The position numbers were made by a program, and so were the translations under genes. Below are positions 23,336-34,325 of a stretch of DNA of 64,000 nt, piece after piece. Source of the DNA: Puccinia triticina (lineage: Eukaryota; Basidiomycota; Pucciniomycetes; Pucciniales; Pucciniaceae); NCBI RefSeq assembly GCF_026914185.1, contig NC_070563.1, positions 7,771,001 through 7,835,000 of the forward strand, in the 5' to 3' direction. Position 1 is the first letter of the stretch, and each line of letters starts with the position of its first letter. The notes under the pieces are model-generated. The model was not told where the DNA came from. It made no database searches and worked only from the letters and a program-made list of their open reading frames with translations.

Positions 23336-23781
23336 AAAGGCTGAAACGCTGCGCTGCGCTACAAAAAAGCGGCCTTTTAGCGCAGCGCAGCGGGGAACCG
23401 CTGCGCGGTCAGCCCAAAAAGCGGTAGCGCAGCGCCAGCCCCGCTGCGCTACCGCTGCAAATAGCAGGGCCCAGCTTTTTCCCCAACCCAAAAAGCGGTA
23501 GCGCAGCGGGCGGGGCCGCTCCTTTCAGCGCTGCGCAGCGGCCACCAAAAAAGCTGCGCTGCGCTTTTTTTGGCTGGCAGCGGGGGAGCGCTACGCGGCC
23601 AGCTCAAAAAGCGGTAGCGCAGCGATGGTTCCGCTGCGCTACCGCTGAAAGTAGCGGGTCTTTGCTTCTTTCCAGACCCAAAAAGCGGTAGCGCAGCGGG
23701 CAGGGCCGCTACTTTCAGCGCAGGGCAGCGGCCACCAAAGCCGCTGCGCTGCGCTTTTTGAAGCGCAGCGCTTTCACCCTT
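23336..23781. mobile_element. GC-rich hAT-like MITE with GTGTAGTG duplication
   Basis: An 8-bp duplication GTGTAGTG flanks the element (23328-23335 and 23782-23789). The ends AAAGGCTGAAACGCTGCGCT and, reverse-complemented, AAGGGTGAAAGCGCTGCGCT are related. The interior is strongly GC-rich, with many copies of GCGGTAGCGCAGCG in both orientations. No gene inside. Confidence 0.8.
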
Positions 23782-24321
23782 GTGTAGTGGAGGCCTGCCT
23801 ACCTAGGAAATATAACTATGCTCTCATATATATATACATGATTTTACTATTTGTATGAATTTCTGCCTAGATATGGCCTGCACTAAACCTATAATTGTAA
23901 ATAAATTTGAAAATAACTGAGCTAGCTGGGTAGCTGGAGTCAAGCTAGGGATTAGCTCCCATTGTTGCTGTTGGGGTCAGTACAAACAACCGGCCAGAAA
24001 GGGCGGGTAGACATTTGCATTTGACGCCGGCATCAAACCAACTGCTCAGTTTGACGCTGGGAGCCATACAAACCCCATCAGACGCTGGGATCAAGCCAAC
24101 ATGTACAATGAATTTCATCCCAATGTCAATCCCTTGTTGGCTTAGCGCAGGGTCAGTAAGGTGTGCACCAACGCAAATGCCAACGTCAGATAGACGTCAG
24201 AGTCTAGCTTAACAAAGCCTCTTGGGCGGAGGGTCCGGGGGAACCCGCCCGGGGGGCTCTCCGCAGGAGAGGCTTATGAGTTATGTCTTGATTCAAGCAG
24301 GAGCAGAAAGGATCTGCTACA

Positions 24322-24346
24322 GTTGCGCAAGGCATCCTACTGTACA
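24322..24346. repeat. 25-bp internal inverted repeat, left copy
   Basis: GTTGCGCAAGGCATCCTACT plus TGTACA-type end; exact reverse complement of 37049-37073. Absent from the short element IV. Confidence 0.85.
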
Positions 24347-24929
24347 AGAAATACCCCCAGGGACCCCCGTCCGAAATTTTAGCGCCAGTTTTTTTGTTTT
24401 TTCCCAATTTTTCACAGCCAAAATCAGTTGGAAAAGGGGTTGTGATGGGTTGGGATCACGGTGTACATATGTAGTACACGCCGGGGGTACTTCCTGGCGA
24501 GCGGGTTTGTGGATACAACGGGTGACACCGACTTCGTGAAACCCACATATAATTCACTCGGCCCCCGTCGGTATCACCACCCAGTTGAAAATGGGTGGAG
24601 ACGAGGCAATACCCAGTTGTCTCCACCCTCTCGGGGTCTCCTTGTGATAGCACAGACGAGGAATCCACGGCCACCCTTGGCGCCCGGTGGAGCCAACAAG
24701 AACACAGAATTGTGTCCAATGGGATTTCCTTGTCTTTCCATCAGACAAGGAATCCACAGTTGTTGCTGGATTCCAATGGTGACAGAGACGCTTAGGGTTA
24801 GTTCAGTGACAATTGCTGCGGTCCATGCGCATCCACTTGAGGACACGCAAACCACTCCCAGGGCAAGCAACAACTTGCCCGATTTGAACTGACATCTCCC
24901 ACTGCGAGCTTGCCCATCTCCGCACAGAG

Positions 24930-25178
24930 ACCACCGAGCACACCCAAGCAGCCACCAACCTCCCTCGCCTGCCAGAGACACCCCACACTCCTCCCCTTCA
25001 CCTTCAACCTCGCCGAAGCCAAGGGCCAGATCCAGGCTGCAGACCCACTAGTCTCCATCCGACAGATCAAGAAACCGTTCCAGCAAGCGATCCAACTCAC
25101 CCTCAAGTAAGCACAATCCGCAGCCACAACCAACAGCAGCAGGACCAACTGACTGTCACTCTTGTCCACGCAGAAACC
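24930..25178 (+). pseudogene. Captured host-gene fragment in element I, upstream exon
   Basis: Reads FTFNLAEAKGQIQAADPLVS and IRQIKKPFQQAIQLTLK up to a donor (CTCAA|GTAAGC, exon end 25106). The intron ends CACGCAG at 25173. The next exon begins AAACC (25174-25178) and is cut there by element II. It resumes at 35736, where the frame reads on as NQTVDPHLMPTYYCLQRLL. I do not recognise the protein. The conserved-looking residues and a proper intron suggest a cellular gene piece carried by the transposon rather than a transposon gene. Confidence 0.5.
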
Positions 25179-25665
25179 CAAACTTAACACAAGTCCCAAG
25201 CCTCCGTGCGGGCGTGCAGCATTTGGCTGGTTGCAAAGCGACCCCGACCGGAGGGAGGGACTTGCATGCAATTGCACCTTTCTTGCGTGAGACGATTCCA
25301 AGGTTTGGCTGAGGTCAGCCTTGTTTGCGTCACCACACCCTCTTCACTCAACCTAATCTTTCTAGGTTTTAACAAGTCATACGTCTACATGTTCTTTATT
25401 TTTCTGCATTTTTTTTAATGCAAAATCTGCATTGCATCCAGTGAAAAACAATTATTGAAGTTCAACATTTTGAACTTTGATTCTTGAGGATCATATCACA
25501 AGGCCCGAGCGCGGTCACATTAAAAGCATAATTATGCTTAAGGGGGACATCTACCGAGAAGCTCACATCACACGGTAACTTCTGTATAATTGCCATCCGA
25601 TCACCACATCAAAATTTTTGATCACAATACTCGCCCTTCCGATCTCAGCCCTCCGGTAATTCAAG

Positions 25666-26480
25666 ATGCTCCCTCCCCCCGACCAACCCGCTAATCTCTC
25701 AACCCAGGCATCAAAGGTTTCATACATTTGCGACGTGATGAACTCGGTCAACATGTCCCCAAAGAAATTCTTCCTTGCTTTTGTGGAGCAAGACGACATT
25801 AACATAGTTAGCAGGCGTTGTCTTTGGTCAAATGAACGCTGGGACTCAACAAAAATTCTAACTTAACAAAGTCCCTCCCTATGCGGGAGGTCGGAGTTCG
25901 GAGTTCGGGTGGTGGTACGGGGGATAACTCATTTGGGTGGAGCTTAAGTTTGGCTGGTGGCGAAGCCACCCCCTCCCGCAGGGAGGGACTTACGCCTAAA
26001 GCGACTGTTTGGGTGGCAGAGCACCCACCAAAAAAGGATGAAAATCTACATTTTGATTTTTCCAGCCTGCAGCTTCAACGCTGCCCCCCCCATTGTCGGG
26101 ACTTAAGCAGCTATATACATCATTGAATTTTTAAGCTCTTCAGCTCATCGCAATAGCATCAAGGGATTTTTTGATTGGTTTTTGAAGAAAGAGGCAAGCC
26201 TCAAGACCACCCTCTTCTTGTGCGGTGCCTGGCCCCGCAGGTCCGAGCGGGGAAATTTGCTTTTCCCTTTATTCTCCTTTGATTTTTTGTTCGAGTGATT
26301 CTCTTCAATAACGGAGTCGATAGAAAGACAGACAGGATGCATTCGCATCCATCGATGGTCGGAACCTCATATGTAGCTCGCATAAAGAGCGAGCTACAGC
26401 CTCTCAAAGTTCAACCAGATTTCCGCCCGATGCTCTCAGGCGAGCACCCCCGCTTTGGGTATAAGTCCCTCCCTGCGGTC

Positions 26481-26514
<34 letters not shown>

Positions 26515-29100
26515 AGCCACACGCAGAGGAGGGACTTAGTTAAGTTAGACAAAAATTCTTCTTAATGCAATTGGAACCATGGTTTGCTCTCAAGAACCTG
26601 GCAAAACAAACTGGAGCGATTTTATCCTTGGCCAGGTATGTGTTGTGATTCTTTTGGGACTGACTCTCAATCTCCTGCTTCATCAACTCATCCCAAACTG
26701 AGTTTATGTTTTGTTCTTCAGGCCCAGAAAATCCTTAAGGTCAACAAGGAACGCGACAAGCCTTGAGGATTGTACTACAGCTCCACGAAGATCAAGCCAG
26801 ACTTTTTCAGCGAGAAAAACCGAGCGGCCAGGGACAAGCAAATGACGGACAAAGAGCATCCTTTTCTTTACAGACTCCTCAAGTCCAAAATTATGCACCA
26901 ATCAGCTGTTCAAGACAAATATTCCGACGGCGAAGACGATGACAAGGATGACGCTGACTCGCTGCGGGGCCCCTTTGACGAACCTGCTGAACTTGACGAG
27001 GACACTAAAGCTGCGGCTAAGATCCATCATGCCCACGTAGTAAGTCAACTTATTAACCTGATTTGCCTTTATTCAATGTTAATAAATCTTTTTGTTGCAT
27101 TTTTATCTGTCCTGCAGGTAGCTAAAACAATGTGTTCAATGCTCACATTTGCATCCAACCAGCGCAAAAATGCAATGCAGTTGGAAAATTCAATAACCTT
27201 TGTAGCTTGCGGAATCCTTGACCGGGTCAACAAATATCTCAATTTTATCGGATTAAGCTCCTCTCGTCAGACTGCTCATTTGGCGTTGCGCACGCTTGGA
27301 AGGAAAGCCAAACAAACAATTAAGAACCACATGAAACTAGGTCCTCCATTGTCTCCAAACTTCTGCCCACTGATTTGCATAGACAACCTCGATTTCCAAG
27401 AAGCAGTCCACGTCAAATCAGTCAACAACCAAAGCAGTATGTTCCACGGGACCTGGGGGTACCTCCATCATCCCAACCCCGCAATACTAGCTAGCGTTGA
27501 TCCAAAAGACCTAACCATTGAAGCTTACAAGATGGCCATTGCAAATTCTGCTGAGGAAACGATCTCACCCGGGAAATTTGTCTTAACCAAGGAGGAAAGT
27601 TCCCACTATTGATCAGTATTGAAGAGTCAAGTAGCTAGTGTTTTCATTACCTACATTGCTGAGGCAACGGATAAAACACCGATCATCCCACTGAAGCCAC
27701 CTCCAATCAAAGTTCTAGACACTCAGAAGCCAGACATCACCATGCTCAAGCTGATGATTGCATCCAACAACAGCTCCGAAGGAGTTGGCAAAGTACTTGA
27801 AGGGCTTGCACGACAAAGCGGACAGACACCTGCAACATTTGCGTCTAGACTCATGATCCTCAAAGGTGATCTAGGCACCTGTCTAAACTTCAGCAGCTTA
27901 AAAGCACAAAGAAAACCGAACAATCTTCCGGAGGAAAGTATGTCAAATATTTTCATTCTACTTGGTGGGGCACACACACTCTGGAATGTTGCGCAGGCGA
28001 TCATTTCCCTGCACTTTGGTGACAGCTTGGATTCTAAAGACCTTGGATGCTGGCACTTCTTTGAGGCTCTTGGGGTGAAATAAAATCAAGTCCTCAACAA
28101 GAAGGACTTCTCACTGATGCTTGTGCAGGTACAGAAGGTCCAAGAAGCAACAATTGCTTATCTGATCCTGTATGATCCTGTACTCTTCTTTTCCTTGTTT
28201 TATCATCTGTTTTTTTCTGTTGGCTTATTGACACTTGATTGCCCAATTCATTTCATTACTTCAGGTTGATTATGGGGAAGCAGACAGATGCTTTCCCCAA
28301 AGAAAAGCTTTCCATGAAAGCAAGCAATATTGTTAGCATAATTGATTCAGTCTACAAAAAGTTTCTTTCCCCCCAGGCCCTTTTGAAAGCAAAGAATCCC
28401 AAAGCGCCATGCCTTGCAAACATGCTACTCCGCCTGCGTGATTTCTCTAGTTTTGTCGAATGTAACCGGGCAATGAAAGCGGGCAATATCAGGCGTGTAT
28501 TGAATATCTGGAAGAGATGGTCGGTTATGGCCATGGGAATCCAAGGTCTCACAAGCTATGCAATTGACCTGCCTCAAATGTATCTATTACTCACAAAAGT
28601 ACTTCCCCCCTGACTTTGATTAGTCCTCAAGCATTCCCTTCTCATTTCTCCATCAGGTAGGCCAAATCATTTTTTGGCTAAAGACTTTTACCTAGAAAAT
28701 CAAAAATTCTTCTTGAAGTACTTCTATAATAACACGGGCATGGGCACAAAGATTGATTGGCTGAAAGATGAGTACTCCCTTGCCATCCCTGTTGTAAGTA
28801 ACTCAATATTATTCCTTATTTGAACAGTTTATTAACAAAATCCCTCCATCTTCAACAGCTACGTGCGCTCCTGGACTCGCTTAACAAACAATGTGGTCAA
28901 GATCATATTTATCAGTCGCACAAGAACACTATTTCAATGCCTTCAATGCTTGGCTTCATCAAAATGGACAATCAGTACAATATTTTCTGTACCTCCGCCA
29001 AATCAAATCGAACAAACAAAAAGGAGGTGGTGGACATCTACAGAAATGGGTTCAAAGTGATGCAATCGGATGTGAAGAAAGGAAGCACCAAAATGAATTG
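25666..29100 (+). pseudogene. DUF6589-family protein gene, interrupted
   Basis: Unknown-function family common in basidiomycete genomes; I infer a transposition role from its place in element II. First piece from ATG 25666: FFLAFVEQDDINIVSRRC to WDSTKI at 25857. It resumes at 26558 after element III as LLNAIGTMVCSQEPGKTNWS. Later blocks: CPLICIDNLDFQEAVHV and MFHGTWGYLHHPN near 27400; MILKGDLGTCLNFSSLKA and ILLGGAHTLWNVAQAI near 27900; NHFLAKDFYLENQKFFLKYF near 28700; DHIYQSHKNTISM near 28920. Introns at about 26636-26721, 27020-27117 and 28168-28263 are GT-AG. In-frame stops at about 26764, 27610 and 28081 show it is dead. Confidence 0.7.
25858..26548. mobile_element. Element III: 691-bp non-autonomous member, 9-bp duplication ACAAAAATT
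   Basis: ACAAAAATT lies at 25849-25857 and 26549-26557. The ends read CTAACTTAACAAAGTCCCTC and, reverse-complemented, CTAACTTAACTAAGTCCCTC. Each end has a hairpin built on AAGTCCCTCCC..GGGAGGGACTT. It splits a codon run of the DUF6589 gene: the flanking protein reads DSTKI before it and LLNAIG after it. An unbroken C-run of about 33 lies at 26487-26514 and beyond, in the right hairpin. No gene inside. Confidence 0.85.
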
Positions 29101-30815
29101 ACTACGCCCCGCAACCACCCTCCACAAGCAGACTATTGATGATACAGAGGTTCTTGACAACAATGGGCAAGTTCACAACAAAGAGGATGATGTTGTGTCT
29201 TGAGTTTGGTCAGATATAGGTATAGTTGTGGCTTTAGATTTTGGGGTTCTCAAATTGCTAACTCTTTCTCTGTTGCAATTAATTTCAGTCAAAGGAAGGA
29301 CTATTGTCGTGTCTTCAGTCGGCCCAAGATCTATTGTTGTGTCTTCAGTCGGCCCAGGTTCCGGTCCAGTATGTTTCTCTCAAAGTCTTTCTGCATTATC
29401 CCTTTTGTATTGCTCTAGAATCACTTGATCATCTAGCCATTTCAACCTCTTCCTTTCTCTCTCTATCTTGGCCTTTGTTGGAGGTTTTTTTGACTTTGAG
29501 GTGTCCACTTCTGTAATTTTCCTTTTTTGAGTGTGATTTCCCCGGCCTCCTCTTATGTAATCCTGGTAAGCATTTCCAGCGCAATATATATTGATTACGG
29601 TTTGTTCCAAATGCTTCATCTGCCCATCAATCATCTCTCCACCAATAACTCGAGTGATTTCCATCAGGGGTAGGCCTCTTTTGATAGCAAGCGCAAACGC
29701 TCTTGCTTGCTGGATCTCAAAAATCTGTTCAACATGCACTTCTGCTGTATCCACATTGAATGTTTCCTCAAACAACCGGCCAAACTCTGCCACCAGCTGA
29801 TTAGCCAGTTCTTCCAGGACCGGCGCAAGCAGAGCTTTGGTTGATCCAAGCCGGTACGTCGGCCGTTGAGATTCTCTTGCATAAATTGTGTTCAGAGGAT
29901 TGTCTGGTAAGTCTTCCCCTGTTTCCATGTACTGATCAAAGTTTGACGTTTGGAATCTTTGAAAATTATCCAAAACACTCAATACCTTTGTTGGCTCACA
30001 GTTGGAACACAAACATGCAGGGAACATCATCTCCCTTTGGCGCGCACGTTCTTGGATCACGTTGGGATCCTCACAGGATAATGGTACATATCCAACCCTG
30101 GAAAAATGTAACAATATTGTAAGTTTATCTTCTCTAGAAATTGACGCCTCTAGGTGGAATATCTTACATGTCATCTATGGCAAAACAAATTTGCAAGCAG
30201 ACCGGAGTGATTGCCAGAGCATCCATCCTCTCACCATTGGTTTGTCAAGTAGGTGTAGTGAATTCTTCAACCCTGTTCTTACCAGATCTGCGATTTGGCT
30301 CAACAAACAAAATGGCCAATCCATTCTATCCCCCTCTCCCACAGCAACCAATCAACTGACAGATGGATGCGGGATCCCCTCGTCCAATGTGAAAAACCAA
30401 TCGAACCCGCTTCCAATTCTGGCCCAGGCCTAGTGCCATCGTACAAAAGATTACAGGAAATTCACCAGCCGCAAATTTTGTCGTGGTCTCTTGCTTTCTC
30501 ACATCACCCAAACATGCGTGGAACCGCCTAGCAAAGGAACTGTTGGCATCTCCGTGGCCACCTGGGATCTGTTTAGCCTTGTGAATAACCTTCAAAGTTT
30601 GCATGGTAAGGTTTTGAGTAGTGGAATAGATCAGTGCTGGTATTATCTCTTTGTTGGGGATGCAGGAACGTGGCCCGTATAGTTGCAGGAGGTCATAACA
30701 CGACTTTAGCAAATGTTTCATCGGCACCCAAATGATGCAAATCTCCGGTCGGCTGAGCTCCGCATTGCGGTAAGATATAGACTCTTCAGTTATTTTTAGG
30801 CTCTCTAGAAACACT

Positions 30816-33800
30816 GGGTAGTTACGATATGATACATTATTGAGCGTTTTTTCATATCGTAACTAGTCCCGTTACTGCAAACCATCGTTACGGTAATTAG
30901 TAACGACAGGAATCCTTAGCATTCCATATTGTATCACAATCTTCTAGTTTTATTTGTTTATTTCTGGGTACCGTAGCGCCACTAACGCGCCATAATGCCC
31001 AGTATTGTGCTTTACCCTGGGGAAGTGTTCTACATACCGCTGAGTGTCAGCTTACCCCTGCATTCTTCTATCTGAAATGTTTCGGGCACAGTACCCACAC
31101 AGTTGTACTGTTGGATTCCGCGGAATCCGACAGTACAACTGACTGTGTTGGGCCTTGGCGCTGCTAATCCCAGCGACTCCCCCCTGTCATTGAAGCTTAG
31201 ACATTTTTCGAAATCGCGCTCCCCTGTTGCTTGCCAATCACCAGTAAATCCAAACACTCTTGGTTTTTTGAAACTTTGCTATCAGCTTTATCTTCTTAAC
31301 TGCATCCAAGATGAACCCCAGAACTCAGTCAGAGAAAGGTACCGAAGACCTGGATGCTAGTGGATATGCAACTGACCAGTCTCAACTCCGCCGTTCAAAA
31401 AGAGCATCATCGGTGGTTGCGGAGCCAAACATGATTCCAACAGTCTCAGATTCTCGCGCCAGTTTAACGAAATCAGCCAAAACGCCGGCAGCCCCCGCTT
31501 CGGAATCTGCTCAGTCAACGGGCCCATCCAAATCAAAAGCTAAGCCCAAGAAAAAGCGAATCATTGAAGACGAGTCCTCTGCAACTGAAGTGGCGCCTGC
31601 TATTGTCAGAAAAAAGAAGACGAAGCCCAAGAAACCAAGCAAAAAGGCATCTGTGCGTGTGAATATGATTTCCATTGATTAAACGAGTGGGTGATTAAAG
31701 CTTTTGTGATTGATTTGTTTTGAATGTTTTGATTAGGCAAACACGACTGTTGAAGACTATGACTATAGTCAGGAATCAGATGAATCTATCGAAATTCAGC
31801 CTTGCGAAGCTAAGAGAAAAATGGAAAAGGAGTTTGATCATATACTTGATTTGATCACGAACCTTTTTGGAAAAAAAATGACAAGCCCAACACTCAGATT
31901 AACTACCGCTGCAAATGGTGTAAAACCGTTGTCCGTGCGCACCCAACCTCAAATGGCAACTTGAAGGTCCATTGGGACGGTTCCACTCAGTCGGAAAACA
32001 AAAGTGTTGGCTGCGTCAACCGATCAAAAGCCAAGGAAGCTGGTGCAAAATTACCACCCTCCGTTGCCGAACGCAATCTCACTGAAGCTAAGGGTGGGGG
32101 TGATCCGAAGCAAACCGTCATTAGTGGATTTCTTCAGGTCAAGCCATCATTTGTCAACCGGGTTCTCAACCAGTTGATTATGATATGGCAGATTCGCCAG
32201 GCGCTGCCATGGACACGGATTGAAGATCCGTACCTTCGTGCAGCTTTTCTGTATGCAAACAACAAGGCCATTCTGTTTGCACGACATTGGTCGGCCGATG
32301 AGTCAAAGAGACTCTACTCAATGCTGAAAAAAAATGTGTTTGATGATTTAAATGTACGCTACAGTACATGTGCTTGCTATTCGTTAAATTTTGCTTTTTG
32401 ATACTGATTGGTAGCATGTAATTTTTTCATAAGAACCTTGATACAAAGTTCACCCTTATCCATGACGTATGGACAACAAAGGGGAACAGATTCGCATTCA
32501 TTGGGGCCGCGTTGGCTTACATCAATTTGGACTGGGAGTACACAGTCCGACATTTAACTCTCAAGATGATTCCATGGAAGCATCATGGACATTTACTTGC
32601 ACGGCCGATTGCTAGCCTCCTCAACAAAAAAAAACTGTTCCAAAAAATGTTGGCACAGACTACTGATTCCGGTTCAAACAACAACACTATGGCCAGCGAG
32701 ATGTATAGCTTGATATACGCCAACGAACCACCGGAGACCAGCTCGTGGGATCCGATGACCATGCACGTCCGCTGCTTCTGTCACAAGCTAGCGCTGATTG
32801 TGAATGCCGGCCTGGCCTCTTTATCACTGAAAACGCTTCCCCCAGCAAAAGCCAAGGAGTCGGTCCTTGGATTTTTCCCCGTTCTAGGGAGACTTGTCGA
32901 GGAAGACGAGGATGCAGTTGAAACTTTATGCTCGGAGTCGTCTGGTTCAGCCTTGGGCGTTGATTTGGACCCAATGGCCACGACAAGTCTGATTGAAGAC
33001 GATTGCGCTTCTCAAAGCGACTACGGTAATGCTGATGATGAGCTGTCTGATACCAATGTGGCTCCCACTCCCACTCCAGCTTCCGAAATCGATCCTGACG
33101 ATGAACCAGTCACAGAAAAACATGCAAATACAACCATGCTTCAAGCACTTACGACAAAGTTGGATGTTGTGATCAAAAAAATCACCCGGTCTGCAGCTCA
33201 GCGAGCAAGTTTCAATCGCATGGCCAACAAGATGGGTGTTAAGGTGGCGCCATTGATTGCGGGTTACGGGATCCGCTGGAATGTGAAATACGAGAGCCAC
33301 CGCAAAGCACTTGATGCCCGAGAAGTAATTGACGCACTTCTCAAGGAAGATCAAGCCCAGGAAGAAACCGGGGTATTCGACAACGTGCATTTTTCTCCTC
33401 GGGATTGGGTTTGGATTGACAAATTAAACCGCGAGCTTGAGGTGTGTATTCTCAATTAATTTACACAACTTGACTGCCACTGATCATACGACCATTGACA
33501 GGTTTTTGTTACGCTTACCGCACAAATGGAAGGGAATCAGCCCACCGGGGCGCACGTGATTCCTAAATATTTGGAGCTTAAGGAGCAGCTATCCGGAAAG
33601 CTCGATCGCGCCGAAGAGAAGGACCCATTGTATCCAATGTACTATGCCATGCTCAAGCGGGTTGAAAAGTACTTGGCGGAGGCGATGGACTGTGAGACGC
33701 TGCTACTTGCCACTCTTATTCATCCATGCTTTCGGATCCATATTTTTGAACTGGTCTTTGGAGCCAAAAGCAAAGAGGTCAAGGATTGTCTTGAACTTCT

Positions 33801-34325
33801 CAACCGTTGGTTCCTGGACTTCAAGCAAAAACCAGTCTGCGGCTCAACCTTGGCCGACCCATCCGAGATCACATGTTTAGAAAATACAACAGCACCCGAT
33901 TCAGACTCCCTCATGTCACGGCTTGCGTCCCGTATGACTCAGCAAACGACTCCGCAGGAAAACAAAATAGAATCTTTCCTCAAAGCCGAACTTGCCTTCA
34001 ACAGCAAGTCAATTGCCAATAAATCCACTCCTCTGAAGTGGTGGCGGGATCACTGCATGGCTTATCCGACGCTCTCTCGGATGGCACGGGCGTATCTTGG
34101 GGTATCTGGGAGTTCGTGTGCAGTCGAAAGACTATTCTCCGCTGCTTCCGATGTCTGCAGCAGCAGCGGTGGCTTGAACCCATCTACAATGACTCGCTGT
34201 GTCAGTAGTATGATGTGGCTAAGGGAGCAGGTCCCTCTCACTGGTGATTTTGAGGAGGCCGGCAAAGTTTTAAAATCTTTGGTGCCAGGTCCAAAGAAAA
34301 AAGCGCCTGCATGATTTTCGCCGAG
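30816..34325 (+). mobile_element. hAT element (hAT-2) inserted in the helicase gene
   Basis: Occupies the gap in the helicase gene. The left boundary begins ACACTGGGTAGTTACG, similar to the end of the MITE at 22802. The right boundary follows the transposase stop almost at once, so the right terminus is probably lost. A complex palindrome lies at 31090-31150 (CAGTTGTACTGT arms around GGATTCCGCGGAATCC). No target duplication was found. Confidence 0.6.
31311..34314 (+). CDS. hAT transposase with BED-type finger, one frameshift
   Basis: Exons about 31311-31655, 31737-32353, 32434-33441 and 33502-34314. Order: a Lys-rich N-terminus; a BED-like zinc finger (YRCKWCKTVVRAHPTSNGNL then KVHW); LIHDVWTTKGNRFAFIGAA; the catalytic-region block QTTDSGSNNNTMASE; VRCFCHKLALIVNAGL; a long acidic insert; and the C-terminal dimerisation region VSGSSCAVERLFSAASDVCS. 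One frameshift lies at an 8-A run (31870-31877), where one more A would keep the frame into the BED finger. Otherwise the frame is open. It may be a recent pseudogene, or the base may be a homopolymer sequencing error. Confidence 0.75.

Noticed and set aside
26487..26520. Biological meaning of the long C-run
   Set aside because: It lies in a hairpin of element III and can be explained by slippage or assembly uncertainty; its exact length is not reliable.
25858..26548. CTAACTTAAC ends with hairpins as Helitron termini
   Set aside because: Helitrons lack terminal inverted repeats and target duplications. These elements have both, and a hairpin at each end.
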